Shown: positions 21,696 to 31,881 of the stretch, piece by piece
How the letters are laid out: each line of letters starts with the position of its first letter
Numbering within the stretch: position 1 is the stretch's first letter
NCBI GenBank assembly: GCA_016271365.2
Contig: CM057459.1
Span: 487,085,501-487,149,500 of the forward strand
From: Neoceratodus forsteri
Lineage: Eukaryota > Chordata > Ceratodontiformes > Ceratodontidae
Direction of reading: 5' to 3'
Length of the DNA stretch: 64,000 nt
Program-made: the position numbers and the translations under genes
The notes under the pieces: generated by a model
Seen by the model: only the letters and a program-made list of their open reading frames with translations
Told to the model about the DNA's origin: nothing
The model's database searches: none

Positions 21696-23721
21696 TGTAA
21701 CCCCCCCGTACAAATTGGGGTTTACTAAAATGTCTTCCTGGGCTGCCTAATGCCCACTGCCAGGATGGTGTCTTGTGTCTGCAGTAGCTGTATGTGTCTG
21801 CATGAGAGTGCTATAGAAAGCCTCCATGCCTGTCTCTTTAAGAGATTCATTATGCTGTGTTAGAAATTAGTCTGGGCTGGGTCTGAGTAGTTTAGGGCTC
21901 TTGACCGGCCAGGCGAGTGGTATTTCTGCTCCATTCTGCAGTCACTATATGTGCAGAAGGAGCTCTGCTAGGAACTGTGTCCATTTACTATTTATCTGCC
22001 TTATTAATTATAGTATAGAAGTTTGTTTAACCTGCCTTCTCTTGCAGCTTGGACTTTTTGCATAAGAGCCAACATTTTGGTTCTGGACTGCCAGAGTTGG
22101 ACCAATCAAACTTCAGGGGACCTAAAATGGAGACTGTCCCAAGAGGTGTTTGTGGGATTGAAATCTGCAGGAATTGTAATTTTTTAAGGTTTGGCACCTA
22201 AATGGACCTGGAGGGGGAGCCCTTGCTGTGTAAAACAGTTCCCTCAGCCAACCAAACCTTTGTATCTCAGAGGAAATCCCCAGAACTGCCTGCAGCAGAG
22301 TCAGTTGTGAGCTGGAGTTTGGAGAGAGAGAACAGCTCGAGCCATTGAGCAGCTGCTCTTGTGTGTAGGAGCATGTGAGAACTGGTGGGAAGGCTGTGCT
22401 GGCCTGCCTGTCACATCTTCCAGCGAGAAATCCTGTGAATGTGAAAGTTGGACTTAAATCTAATTCCTTTGTTTATCATCTGAATCCTGAAGAGAAAGAA
22501 AGTGATCATCACTGCCTGAATTTGGGACTGAAGACTTGCTCCAGAAGCAATTGGCCTACCAGGTACCGAAGTGAGTCACGGATTGAGAGGTTTGCACAGA
22601 ACTTCTGCTAAATTGCAACCGACTTTACCCGAACTGTGACTAAGAGTTGTACTGCTTATAAGTGAGCTGAATGTGCTGGGTGGGTTGCAGTTTGGTTCCC
22701 TACCTTCAAGTGTGTTATGCTAGCTGGAAGCTGCTCCAGCACTCTCATGGACTAAATCCAAACTGCCTGCTCTTTTCTGGGCCCTGCCACCTTGGCCTAG
22801 ACTGCCACTCCCATCGCAGAGAAATTTTTGACAAAAGACCCACTCTGAGATTCGGCTCCCTGCTCAACACCATTGAACAGGTAGCAACCACCTTGGTGAG
22901 TTGTGTGGGCCCTGCTTCCCCTGGCAAACCAAAACACCATCCAGAGGTCTTCATCTTGTCAGTCCTGCATTCTGGTCTGGGTAGCATCAGTACCAAATAG
23001 GGTAGCTCCCTGTAACAAAGCTGGAATCATTGTGTGTCATCTGATTTATTTGTTTGGGTTTATTGCAATGAGCAGAGCCATCCGGCTCTGAATTACAATT
23101 TCTGGGTTGATGTGCATGCTAATTGTTTTCTTTCCTTAGGACCCCCAACAACAGCTGCAATGCCGGTCTACCCCAGGCATCGCTTTAGGCTAACCTGCTT
23201 AACAACTGGGTACCCAGGATTGTGTGACTGTATACAAGGCATGCATGTTCAGCCTGAATTAATTAGATCTGTCAATCATCCACTAGATTCATGCCCCACC
23301 CCTGTTCACTTCCCCTGAATAAATCAGATTTTGTTCTTTTTGCATTTAACCTGGCTAGTTGGTACCTTTTTGGTGGGGGTATTGTACTGCTATTGAACTG
23401 TTGCATTACAGGTCTTACCTTACAGGGGGTCTCCAGGGAGGCTGCAGAGGACCCAGCCCTGGTGGTAAGTGCAAGGGGTGTGAGCAAGTTATTACTGCCA
23501 TATGGTACATGTGAATGTTTCGCTGCTATACTGTTTAGGCCACTAGAGGGGTTGGTGGGGGGTTATAGCATGCCGGGGTGCTATACCAACAGCAGTTACG
23601 CTACCCCAGAACCATTCCTCCAGGTGGAGGCATCCGTTCAATGAGGTCAGGCCCTGCAACCTGCACCTAGGCATGCAGGCAGGGGTAGTAGCCTTTAGGA
23701 TAGTGCCATCTAGGGGTTACA
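21696..23721 (+). mobile_element. Probable solo LTR of ~2.0 kb
   Basis: The element begins TGTAACCCC and ends GGGGTTACA, a perfect 9-bp terminal inverted repeat with the TG...CA ends expected of LTRs. It is flanked by CCTG on both sides (ACCTG at 21691-21695; CCTG at 23722-23725), a 4-bp target-site duplication. Inside are a CCAAT box near 22110 (GACCAATC) and a polyadenylation signal AATAAA at 23318-23323, consistent with U3-R-U5 order. There is no internal coding region, so it is a solo LTR left by recombination. It could belong to a Ty3-type or endogenous retroviral family; nothing visible decides which. A DNA transposon is the weaker alternative. Confidence 0.65.
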
Positions 23722-23734
23722 CCTGATCTCCAGA

Positions 23735-24000
23735 AGAGAGGGGTATTGTGTAGTATCCAATGATATTGATAAGGATTTGGAGCTCTTACCTTAAGCGGTG
23801 AAAGTTATACCTATTTTGCCAGAGAAAACACAGGAGCCCAAGTGACTGTGCTACAGTCTAACAGATTCACATGAAGAACTGAGAATATTGGGAGCTGAAG
23901 GAGCCTAGATGGATCAAAATTTGATCGGAGATCACATGTGCATCAGCAGCTTATCAGGTGAACATAACCCAGTCTGTAAGGAATAGAGTGCCTTTGATAT
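23735..24000 (-). repeat. Dispersed repeat, inverted copy of 6820-7000
   Basis: Read on the minus strand, this matches the segment after 6827. Shared landmarks in order are CTTACAGACTGGGTTA, CACCTGATA, CTGATGCACATGTGATC, AGGCTCCTT and CAATAT or AATATT. It starts next to the LTR, which suggests that the LTR landed in or beside this repeat. Confidence 0.65.
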
Positions 24001-24480
24001 ATACTGTTCGTAACACAATATCTATTCTTCCCCATGGTGATATAGTTTCTTCCATATCTCTGACTGTGTTGAGACTTTACATTCTACCTTATTAACAGCA
24101 ACTCTCATTGTTTTTCTATTATTGGCTGTCAAAGTTATCAAAAAGTATTTTATTTGTGTGTCTATGGTGAACTGCAATAATAGACTCTTAGTATTTTCTG
24201 TTAGGTGCCCCATCTGTAGTACAATCTGCTTTGTTTTGTTTAGAACATAACCTGAAATCCTTGAGAAGCTTTCTAGCTCCCTCATTACTTCCAGGACAGA
24301 TAATGATGTGCTTTCTATGAGTAATAGTAAGTTAGCAGTGCATGCATTAATTTTGTATTCTTTCTCATTTGTTACAAAACCAATGATCTTATCATTTGTC
24401 CTTACGTGACTTAACAGGTGTTCAATATCAATATTAAAGAGGACTTGTGAAAGGTGGCACCCCTAGCTGACACCCTTTTT
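24001..24480. other. Unassigned DNA
   Basis: No gene seen. The minus-strand frame at 24022-24285 (87 aa) has the flavour of LINE coding sequence, but I cannot align it with a specific domain. Confidence 0.3.
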
Positions 24481-24620
24481 CATCAATAGTAGTAGTAGCA
24501 GTAGAGTTTATTTATTTTGGGCACCCTTCCCCAGAGGCTCAGGGCACCCTTACAAAGTACAAACAGCATAGGAACATACTCAAAGCTAATAATACAATAA
24601 ATATAAAAATCATTAAATTT
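24481..24620 (-). repeat. L2-like 3' end fragment
   Basis: The stretch runs from a TAGTAG-type microsatellite into TTTATTTATTTTGGGCACCC and CCCAGAGGCTCAGGG. This resembles the inverted 3' ends of L2 copies, such as 11641 onward. There is no coding sequence. Confidence 0.45.
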
Positions 24621-25814
24621 CAACCATTAAATTTTATATTAAGTGTGACACTCAGACAGCTGGTTCTGATTAATCTATGATTTTTGTAATACAGTATAAA
24701 AATGTGTTGAGTGTCTCTCATAAGACATGCTGAAACAGCCTGTGGAATGACACCCCCACCCAGATTTTAGCTACAAGGTGTTACCTGGAAGGCCAAGAGA
24801 TAATTACAGGCTAGAAGAGGCCTACATTAAGGATCTCCTGTTTCTCTAGCTTATTTGTAGCTTGCCAGCTGCTAGGATGGGAACTCATAAACTTTTATAA
24901 TGTTTAGAGGAAGAGAGCAGGGTATGACCCTTTAGTGCGAAGTCATAAAAGATTCTTTGATGTGTCCTGGGAAGAAGAGCTACTTGAGATTAAAGAGGGG
25001 ATGTTATTTCAAGAAAGTCATGCGGGGACAGGAGCTTTGCTGAGGTGATCTTTATTAATTTACCTCCTGCTGGATAGACATCCTGATTGTATAATTTTTA
25101 ATAAACAGAGGAGGAGGAGCTGGGTGACATCATGGAGAAGGGAGGCTCAAGACAGTGTTTTAATTATGCTGTGAGTGACTTGTAAAGACCCATGTTTGGA
25201 CTCTCTTGACAACAACATCTATCTATCAGCATTATTAGAAGAGATACATTAGATATATAAGTCTAATTGTCTAGTGGTAAGAGTTTTGCACTTTTTTTAA
25301 CTCTTGTTCTTTTAAATGATTGTATGTTTTTGTGATACATGGTTCTGTATTTACGTTACATTTTTTTATCTATCTTTATGTAAACTTCTACTTTAGAGAC
25401 TACTTGGTGTGCCTTTGAAATTCTTTTTCTTGACAAGTGAAGCATACATGGTTAAAGTTGACACTGTACAAAGCTTACTGGTTTTACCAAACTGGGAAAA
25501 GGTAAGAGTTTATTCTGAGGTCTTTAATAGAGTTTTTAAGGGTTCATTTTGTACGCCTGGTTAGGTGCCCATAGACAAAAGATATCTGGCCCCCCCGAAG
25601 AGCAGAATTATCTGAGCCTGTACATTGCATACACTAACAAGAGGTTCACAGTTTGAATCCCTTCAGAACTTGAGACAAAAGTTTGATTCCAACCCACAAA
25701 ACAGACAGGAAGGTTACCCTGTTCTGTTAACTGTTCCCAAGACTGCACTGAAAGGTTGGCACTGTGGGAGCAGAGGGCCTGACCTGCTGAGTGGGTTTGT
25801 GACATTAATCAGTT
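24621..25814. other. Unassigned DNA
   Basis: No gene or repeat that I can support. Confidence 0.4.
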
Positions 25815-26211
25815 CCTAAGCTGTATACAGGATTAAATATATTCCTCAGGTCCCAAAGGCCTGTTGGAAGAGGAATGTTTTAAAGTGCTTTTTAAATACA
25901 TGGAGGGATGGTGCCCCCAGAGGTACCCTGGCAACAAATTCCAAAGGACCAAATCAGCCACCTCGAATGCTCGGTCCCCGGAAGATTTCAGCCTTGCTCT
26001 GGGGACCTCCAGGAGGGCTTCCCCTGCTGATCTCAGAGAGCGACTCAGGGTGTAGGAATGCAAAAGCTCCTTCAGGTAGCCCGGACCCAACCCATATACG
26101 GCCTTATAGTTCAAAAGACCTATTTTAAAGGTGATGTGCCAGTGCACTGGCAGGCAGTGCAGTTCTCGCAGCACCAGCATAATATGACTGAACCTTGTCT
26201 TGCCCAACAAT
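25815..26211 (-). pseudogene. L2-type LINE, 3' part (L2-B)
   Basis: The minus-strand frame 26210-25833 encodes the L2 C-terminus: LRELHCLPVHWHITFK, YGLGPGYLKELL and a tail with FEVADLVLWNLLP. It joins the QNASARL sequence at 26745 across the inserted MITE. The last bases (26204-26211) are the left copy of the MITE target-site duplication. Confidence 0.85.
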
Positions 26212-26736
26212 TAGAAATGGGTGAAATCCTCAAATTTCACTCCATGAAATATTTCACAAAATTTGCACATTTTGCTAAATATTTTGCTGGTGCAAAATAC
26301 AGTGGTAATCATGCAATGGTTGTTTACCGCTACTCCCCAATGATGCATGTTGCATGGTGCGTGGTTACACAGTAGCGGTATACATGTTATTCAATGGGTA
26401 CCGCTCAACTGCGCACTGCGTGTTATTGCACAGTAGCGGTATACAATCTTTTTGCGGTTAACACTGTATGAAATTCCACCCATGAAATTCTGCATTTCAG
26501 GGGTGGAATTTCATACAGTGGTAATTGTGCAAAGGTTATATACTGCTACCATGCAATGACGCACAGTGCGTGACACCCATTGATTAACATGTATACTGCT
26601 ACTGCTCAACCGCACACCACGCATCATTGCACAGTGGCAGTATACAACCTTTGCACACTTACCACTGTATTGTGCACCAGCGAAATATTTCACAAGGCAA
26701 AATTACAGTTTTTGCCAGAACTTCGCTGCATCTCTA
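26212..26736. mobile_element. Palindromic hAT-type MITE inserted in L2-B
   Basis: The ends are TAGAAATGGGTGAAATCC on the left and, inverted on the right, TAGAGATGCAGCGAAGTTC. The whole 525 bp folds back on itself around 26490, where GAAATTCCACCC meets GGGGTGGAATTTC. The outer arms share GTGCAAAATACAGTGGTAA-type sequence. The flanks CCAACAAT (26204-26211) and CTGATAAT (26737-26744) match at 5 of 8 positions and differ only by transitions, as expected for an old 8-bp hAT duplication. Removing one copy restores the L2 reading RLLLGK. There is no coding capacity. Confidence 0.85.
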
Positions 26737-28290
26737 CTGATAATAGTCGGGCCGACGCATTCTGCAGAAGCTGCAGGAGCTGCATCACACCTTCTTGGAC
26801 CTTGAGGTAGAGTGCATTACAGTAGTCGAGCCTCGAGGTAATGAACATATATACCAGTGTGGTCAGGTCATCGGGAGAATAAAGGTTTTAATTTCAGATG
26901 ATGTTTCAGAGATGATAAAAAATGGTCCAGACCGCAGCCCACACCTGTGCTACAAGTGTCGGCTTGTTGTCCAGAACAACGGCCAAATTCTTCACCTTAG
27001 AGGAGGCCTCTAGTTTGGTCAGACCAATAAAAAGCTCTAACCCTCTCTCAGAGGCCCCCAATCAATCCCTTTGGCCTGGCTCAATCACCAGTACTTCAGT
27101 CTTCCCTAGGTTGAGCCCAGCCAATTTGACAATGTTCAAGCCCAGATCTCAGAAAAGCACTTATTCAGCATGTTGACTGCGTCAGATATTCCTGGTGTGA
27201 AGGACAGGTAGAGCTGAGTATCTTCAGCATAGCAGTGAAAACTCAACTCGTACCAGCTTATGACCTCACCAGGGGCAGCATGAACACTGTGAACATCATG
27301 GGGGAAAGGACAGAGCCTTGAGGTACTTCACAGCCCAGGGCCATTGGGCCTGAAGAATAATTCCCCAGTACCACCATCTGGGACCTGCCCTAATGGAATG
27401 ACTTAGCTGATAACATTGCCGGTGAGTCCAACATATTCCCTCAGCTAGTCAAACAACACCCCATGGTCCACAGTGTCCAATGCTGAAGAGAGATTGAGAA
27501 GAATGAGAATCAATTGCTCTTCTCTATCTCTTGCCCTAAGCAGGTCATTCAACACCTTAACTAAAATGATCTCCATGCTGTGCATAGCCCTAAACCCAGA
27601 CAAGAATGATTTGTAGATCTGGAAGTCTGTGAAACAACTCTCAAGCTGTTCTGTGACCACCTTCTCAAGAACCTTCCCTTAAAAGGGAAGGTTTGAGATA
27701 GGCCTGTAATTTGACAAGTCGGTGTCCAAAGATGTTTTTTTCAACAGGAGCTTCACAAGAGCCTGCTTCAGGGACTCAGGGAAGACCCCCATTGCTAGAC
27801 CACACTCGACAATCTCAGCGAAAACTGGGCCCAGGACCCTAAAGCAATTAACATGCAATCTTTTTGGGCCCGGATCCAGGTCACAGAATGTTGGCTTAAG
27901 CCCTGAGATCACCCACAGACCTTTGCCATCGTCACCAGCTGGAACTCTCCCCAGGGTAACTGAACATGCCTGCCCACTTGAGGTCCACCACTGCTGGTTG
28001 ATGGTATTCCGCCTGGAGATATCACATCCCTAACAAAGGACACTCAGTCTGAGAAGAAATGAGTAACCTCCTCACACTTTTGAGCTGAAAAATCTCTTAT
28101 GGGTTCCAGACAAACCAGATGAATAACCTGTCTACAACCTGAAGGAGCTGAGCCGGTCAATTCTTCCCAGCTGCAGTCATCCTAGACATAAAAGCTGCCT
28201 TTTCTGGGGTGATTGCATTCTGATACTCATCGTAATGAGCAATCAGAACCAGCTGGTCCTCGTGGGACCTGGACTTCCTCCAACACCTTG
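26737..28290 (-). pseudogene. L2-type LINE, reverse transcriptase part (L2-B)
   Basis: In sense order (high to low coordinate), frame 27912-27679 carries the fingers: DPGPKRLHVNCFRVLGPV, GVFPESLKQALVKLLLKK and LSNYRPISNLPF. Frame 27660-27445 follows with GFRAMHSMEIILVKVLNDLL and SALDTVDHGVLFD. The palm after that (27430 down to 26750) survives only in broken form, with AEDTQLYLSF-like sequence near 27220. QNASARLL near 26745 runs up to the MITE. Frames change several times, so it is inactive. The order of motifs and the NYRPISNLPF box identify the L2 clade. Confidence 0.8.
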
Positions 28291-28379
28291 GAAAGTGTGT
28301 GGGTTATTATAAAATCTCTGTCTGTCAATATTTCATACCCCTACTCACTTGCATTGATGCCACCCTTCCCCCAAACAAG

Positions 28380-29595
28380 CAAAATATCTACCCCCATCCA
28401 CCCAGTAAGCTTAAGTGTCTGTTCATAAGGGGTGGAGATGTTACCTTTAAAGGTAAGTATAAGCCAATCTCCATCCTGTCCCCACTGTCTAAGGCCTTGG
28501 AAAGAATTGTATATGATCAATTAATGAGGTATATACTGAAGAAAATTACATTGTTGCAGAAACACAGCATGGTTTCCATAAAAAATGCAGTACTGTAACT
28601 GTATTATTGGAATATACAGACTTTCTGTATGAGGCCTTGGACAGTGGGGACATAGAGACAGCCTATATTGATTTAACAAAAGCTTTTGAGTTACTTAAAC
28701 ATAAACTGCTTGTACTGGCATGGCACAGAATATATGTAAATTGTTTCACAATTATATGCTTAATAGATTGCAGACGGTGAGGGAGCTTCAAAATTATCTG
28801 CTTAATAGATTGTAGAGGGTGAGCTGAGGAATACTATGCCCACTTTTAGTCCTGTTAGCATTGGAGTTCCTCAGAGGTCCATACTGGAACTGTTACATTT
28901 CAGTCTATTTCTGAATGTGCTTCCCTCAGCTTGCCAGGACTACAGAGTCATCCTTTATGCTGACAATGCAGTCCTGAGAACGAGAGGTAACTGTGACTCT
29001 ACTCTTCAGAATCAGCTTCAGGGGAATTTTCTTATTATTCAGAATTGGTTAATAGAAAGTAAACTGGTAATTAATGTTAAAAAAAAATCAATGATCTTTG
29101 TCAGCTCTAATAAAATTGGTAGCAATAGCCAGTTAGTGGTTAAGACTATCTCAGATAAAGTTCTGGAGCAGATGCAGTCTTAAATATTTGGGAATTGTTC
29201 TTGATGGCACACTGTACTATGCCAAGCATGTGCATTCTATTGTAAAGAAGATTAATGTGAGATTGATCTTATTGTATAGAATAAAATGCATTTTGAGCAG
29301 GATGCATGTAGATTTGTACCCCAGAGTCTGATACCTTCTGTGGTTGACTGTGGGCTACCTATCTACACCTCATCTATGGACAGTGTGCTATTAAGATTGA
29401 AAATGGCATGCAACTGAGCATGTAGATTTGTATTGAAAGCAAAAAGTGATGTAAATCATTGTGATCTCTATGATCAAGTTGGGTGGATGTCCTTAGGCTC
29501 TCGAATGCTATATTATGATGGTATTTGGTGTTGCAAACTGGTAGATACACTATGCTCAAGGAGACATAGTAGGCTGCTAACAAAATGTTCAAGTG
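28380..29595 (+). pseudogene. LINE reverse transcriptase remnant (LINE-X, copy 1)
   Basis: A decayed plus-strand LINE. Fingers: YKPISILSPLSKALERIVYD (28460-28520). Palm: AYIDLTKAFE (28660-28690), then 28836-29183 with GVPQRSILELLHFSLF and the catalytic box LYADNAVLRT, whose second aspartate has become Asn. The thumb has FLIIQNWLIESKLVINVKKK, and the C-terminal block NHCDLYDQVGWMSLGSRML matches the other copy at 40860-42245. Multiple frameshifts. It is of the CR1/L2 group, but I cannot name the family. Its 3' end is uncertain because a hAT zinc-finger region begins near 29595. Confidence 0.7.
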
Positions 29596-30350
29596 TATAT
29601 AAGACAAGATCAACAGTTTGCCAGATCTGCAAAGCTAGATTAAACCATGGCAAAGCTGCATCATGTCCTGGGACCATGGGACAATGTAGCCATAAAAAAA
29701 CAAAGCACTTCATTGAGCTGCAGCAGCATGGAAAGGAAGCCCACTTGGGACATAGAGGACCTGTTGTTGTTCATGGGGGACTTGGTGATGATCAAGAGGC
29801 CTGTGTCAAGGACACTGATAATAGCAACTCCATATTGCTTCCTGACATCTGCACCCCTGCCTGTGCAAAAAAAATAAAAAAATAAAAGCTACTTCCATTC
29901 TTCCATTTCTGGTTATTTCTCAAAGGGAAAAAGTATGTGACCTACCCCTAGCAGTAATATTTGTCAGTAAGCTGTCACAGCTTGTTCCCGATCGACACCA
30001 CCATCAGTAGTGCAACCTAATATAACAGAAGAACTCCCCAAAAGCACAACATTTCCCCATAACCACCCAGTCCCCCGTGAACCTAACACATGTTTGGCAC
30101 AAATGCAGGCAGCTGAAATGCTACTTTACTCTTTTGTTGAAAATTTTGTTTTTAGGCATCTACTGAGTAGTGCCATTCCGAAGTAAATTATTCCATCGCA
30201 AACTTATTTCTTAATAAAAGATCTTCCAGACTGTACTTACATTTAAAATTATTTGTGGCTCATGGCATAAGCTGCTGTGCTGGAGACACTGTACATCTCA
30301 CAACTGATATGTGGAGCATTGGTCCTGGAATTGCCTCATCATATATGTGC
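29595..30350 (+). pseudogene. hAT transposase, N-terminal part (hAT-3)
   Basis: The region reads as the start of a hAT transposase. A BED-type zinc finger lies near 29600-29730 (VCQICKARLNHG, then HKKTKHF, giving the C-x2-C and H-x4-H pattern). Further on come QAAEMLLYSFVENF (about 30105), IPSQTYFL, and near 30297 LTTDMWSIGPG, the block that opens the catalytic core in hAT enzymes. The frame then stops at ATTATGGC (30351-30358), where another hAT element begins. After two nested elements the protein resumes at 33569 with THWAHFP, the expected continuation of SYMCIM. Stops and frame changes occur throughout. Confidence 0.75.
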
Positions 30351-30358
30351 ATTATGGC
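30351..30358 (+). repeat. 8-bp target-site duplication, copy 1 of 3
   Basis: ATTATGGC differs by two transitions from ATCATGAC, which is present at 31874-31881 and 33561-33568. It is the left flank of hAT-1. Confidence 0.75.
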
Positions 30359-31873
30359 TAGAGATGCAGTGAAGTTTTAATTCGTGGGCGAATATGTTGC
30401 GAAGTAGGCAAATTTGCCCCTTAGAACACTTTGCGCAATTTTTGAAATTACCCAAAAATTCGCTGTTTGTGATTTTGCCCTGCTTTTGTGGTTTTTAAGT
30501 GCAAACTGAACTTAAAAAAAACAAAGCAAGTAGAAGTGACGAATGGGAAATCCCCCAACAGCTCCCCGATCTATCCCTGGTGTCTAGTGGATCCCCCGAC
30601 ACAGTTACAACCATCATCCTCTTACCCCCACCCACCACACACATACACCGATCGCCGACCAGTTGGCCACATGTAAAAATATTAATCTTTTTTAATTAAA
30701 TTCCCTATTCTCTGGTGTCTAGTGGACCTCCTCCCCACCACCAGATATTGTTACAACAATCACCCTCCTGCCCCCATACACCCTCACTGATCCATATAAA
30801 AAAATAAACAATTTTGTTTTATTAATTTCCCCACCCTGGTATCTAGTGGCCCCCCTACCCACTCCACCCTCCCCAGCCAGACCAGTGCCACATCACCCCG
30901 CTCCCCCCCCAAGTCCACCTCGAGAGGGCCACCAGCACAGCCCTCATTTCACCTCCATGGCCAGTAGCCCGACTGAGCGCTAATGAATGAGTGCACGCTT
31001 GTACAAGCACATGCTCATTCATTGATAGCTCCCTGTCATTGACAGCAGTTTTCTGGGGTGTACAGAAGGGCAGGGGGCTTCTCCAGTTGCTCGTGGAGGG
31101 GGGTTGGATGGGGAAAATGATGTTGTGGGCCCCCTCCAGGGTCTACAATGCCATTCCCCCCATCCTGCCACTCCAGGGGCAACTGGAGAAGTCCCCTGCC
31201 CTTCTTTACACCTGAGTAAACTGCTGCCAATGACCGGGAGCTGTCAATGAATGAGCACGTGCTTGTACAAGCACACTCTCATTCATTGAGCTGAGTCAGG
31301 CAGGCTGCTGGCCATGGAGGTGAGTGGAAGGCTGTGCCAGTGGCCCACTCGGGGTCGGGTTTTGGAGGGGAAGTGAGGTGGGGGCCAATACCTGACAGGG
31401 TAGGGAGATGGGGGGGTCCACTGGACACCAGGGATTCAATAATTTTAATTTTATTATTAAGGAGGATATGGCCAGCCATGTTAAGGTTGGGACGGGTCAT
31501 GGAGGGTAGGAACAGAAAACAGTTGGGGTCAGGAGTGGAGGGGGCACTAGACACCAGGGAAGAGACATAAGTATTTTACATTTTTTTTTTTGTATTGTGT
31601 GGACGCAATGGGCAGCAGTGTGAGGGGGCACTAATCAGTGTGACAGGGGATTGGTGGCGGGGGGGCCACTAGACACCAGGGATTTATATTTTGAGTGGGT
31701 GGGCAAGGGCAAAGTCACTGTGTGGAGTGTGGAATTTCATAGGCAAAATTCCATACTTCGCCTTTGATCCTGAGCTCGGCAGATCTGCGGATTGCAAGGA
31801 TTGCTTTCATGGACTGATCACAGTCCGCAAACTTTTTCTGCGGATCAAAGTTTGTGCACTTGGCACATCTCTA
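30359..31873. mobile_element. Long foldback hAT element without transposase (hAT-1)
   Basis: The ends are TAGAGATGCAGTGAAGTT on the left and, inverted, TAGAGATGTGCCAAG on the right. Flanks match at 6 of 8 positions. The 1515 bp fold back around 31115: the arms share CTTGTACAAGCACATGCTCA, CATTGACAGC/GCTGCCAATG and GGGCAGGGG(G/A)CTTCTCCAGTTG in inverted order. Each arm carries three copies of CCCTGGTGTCTAGTGG or a close variant (30566, 30712, 30838; inverted at about 31415, 31547, 31671), spaced 124-146 bp. No transposase is encoded. Its left end matches that of the MITE at 26212-26736, so both were probably moved by the same enzyme. Confidence 0.85.
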
Positions 31874-31881
31874 ATCATGAC
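31874..31881 (+). repeat. 8-bp target-site duplication, copy 2 of 3
   Basis: ATCATGAC lies directly between the right end of hAT-1 and the left end of hAT-2. It serves as flank for both elements. Confidence 0.85.

Noticed and set aside
30566..31690. CRISPR-like or satellite repeat based on the TCTAGTGG units
   Set aside because: Three units per arm in mirrored orientation inside a hAT element explain the pattern.
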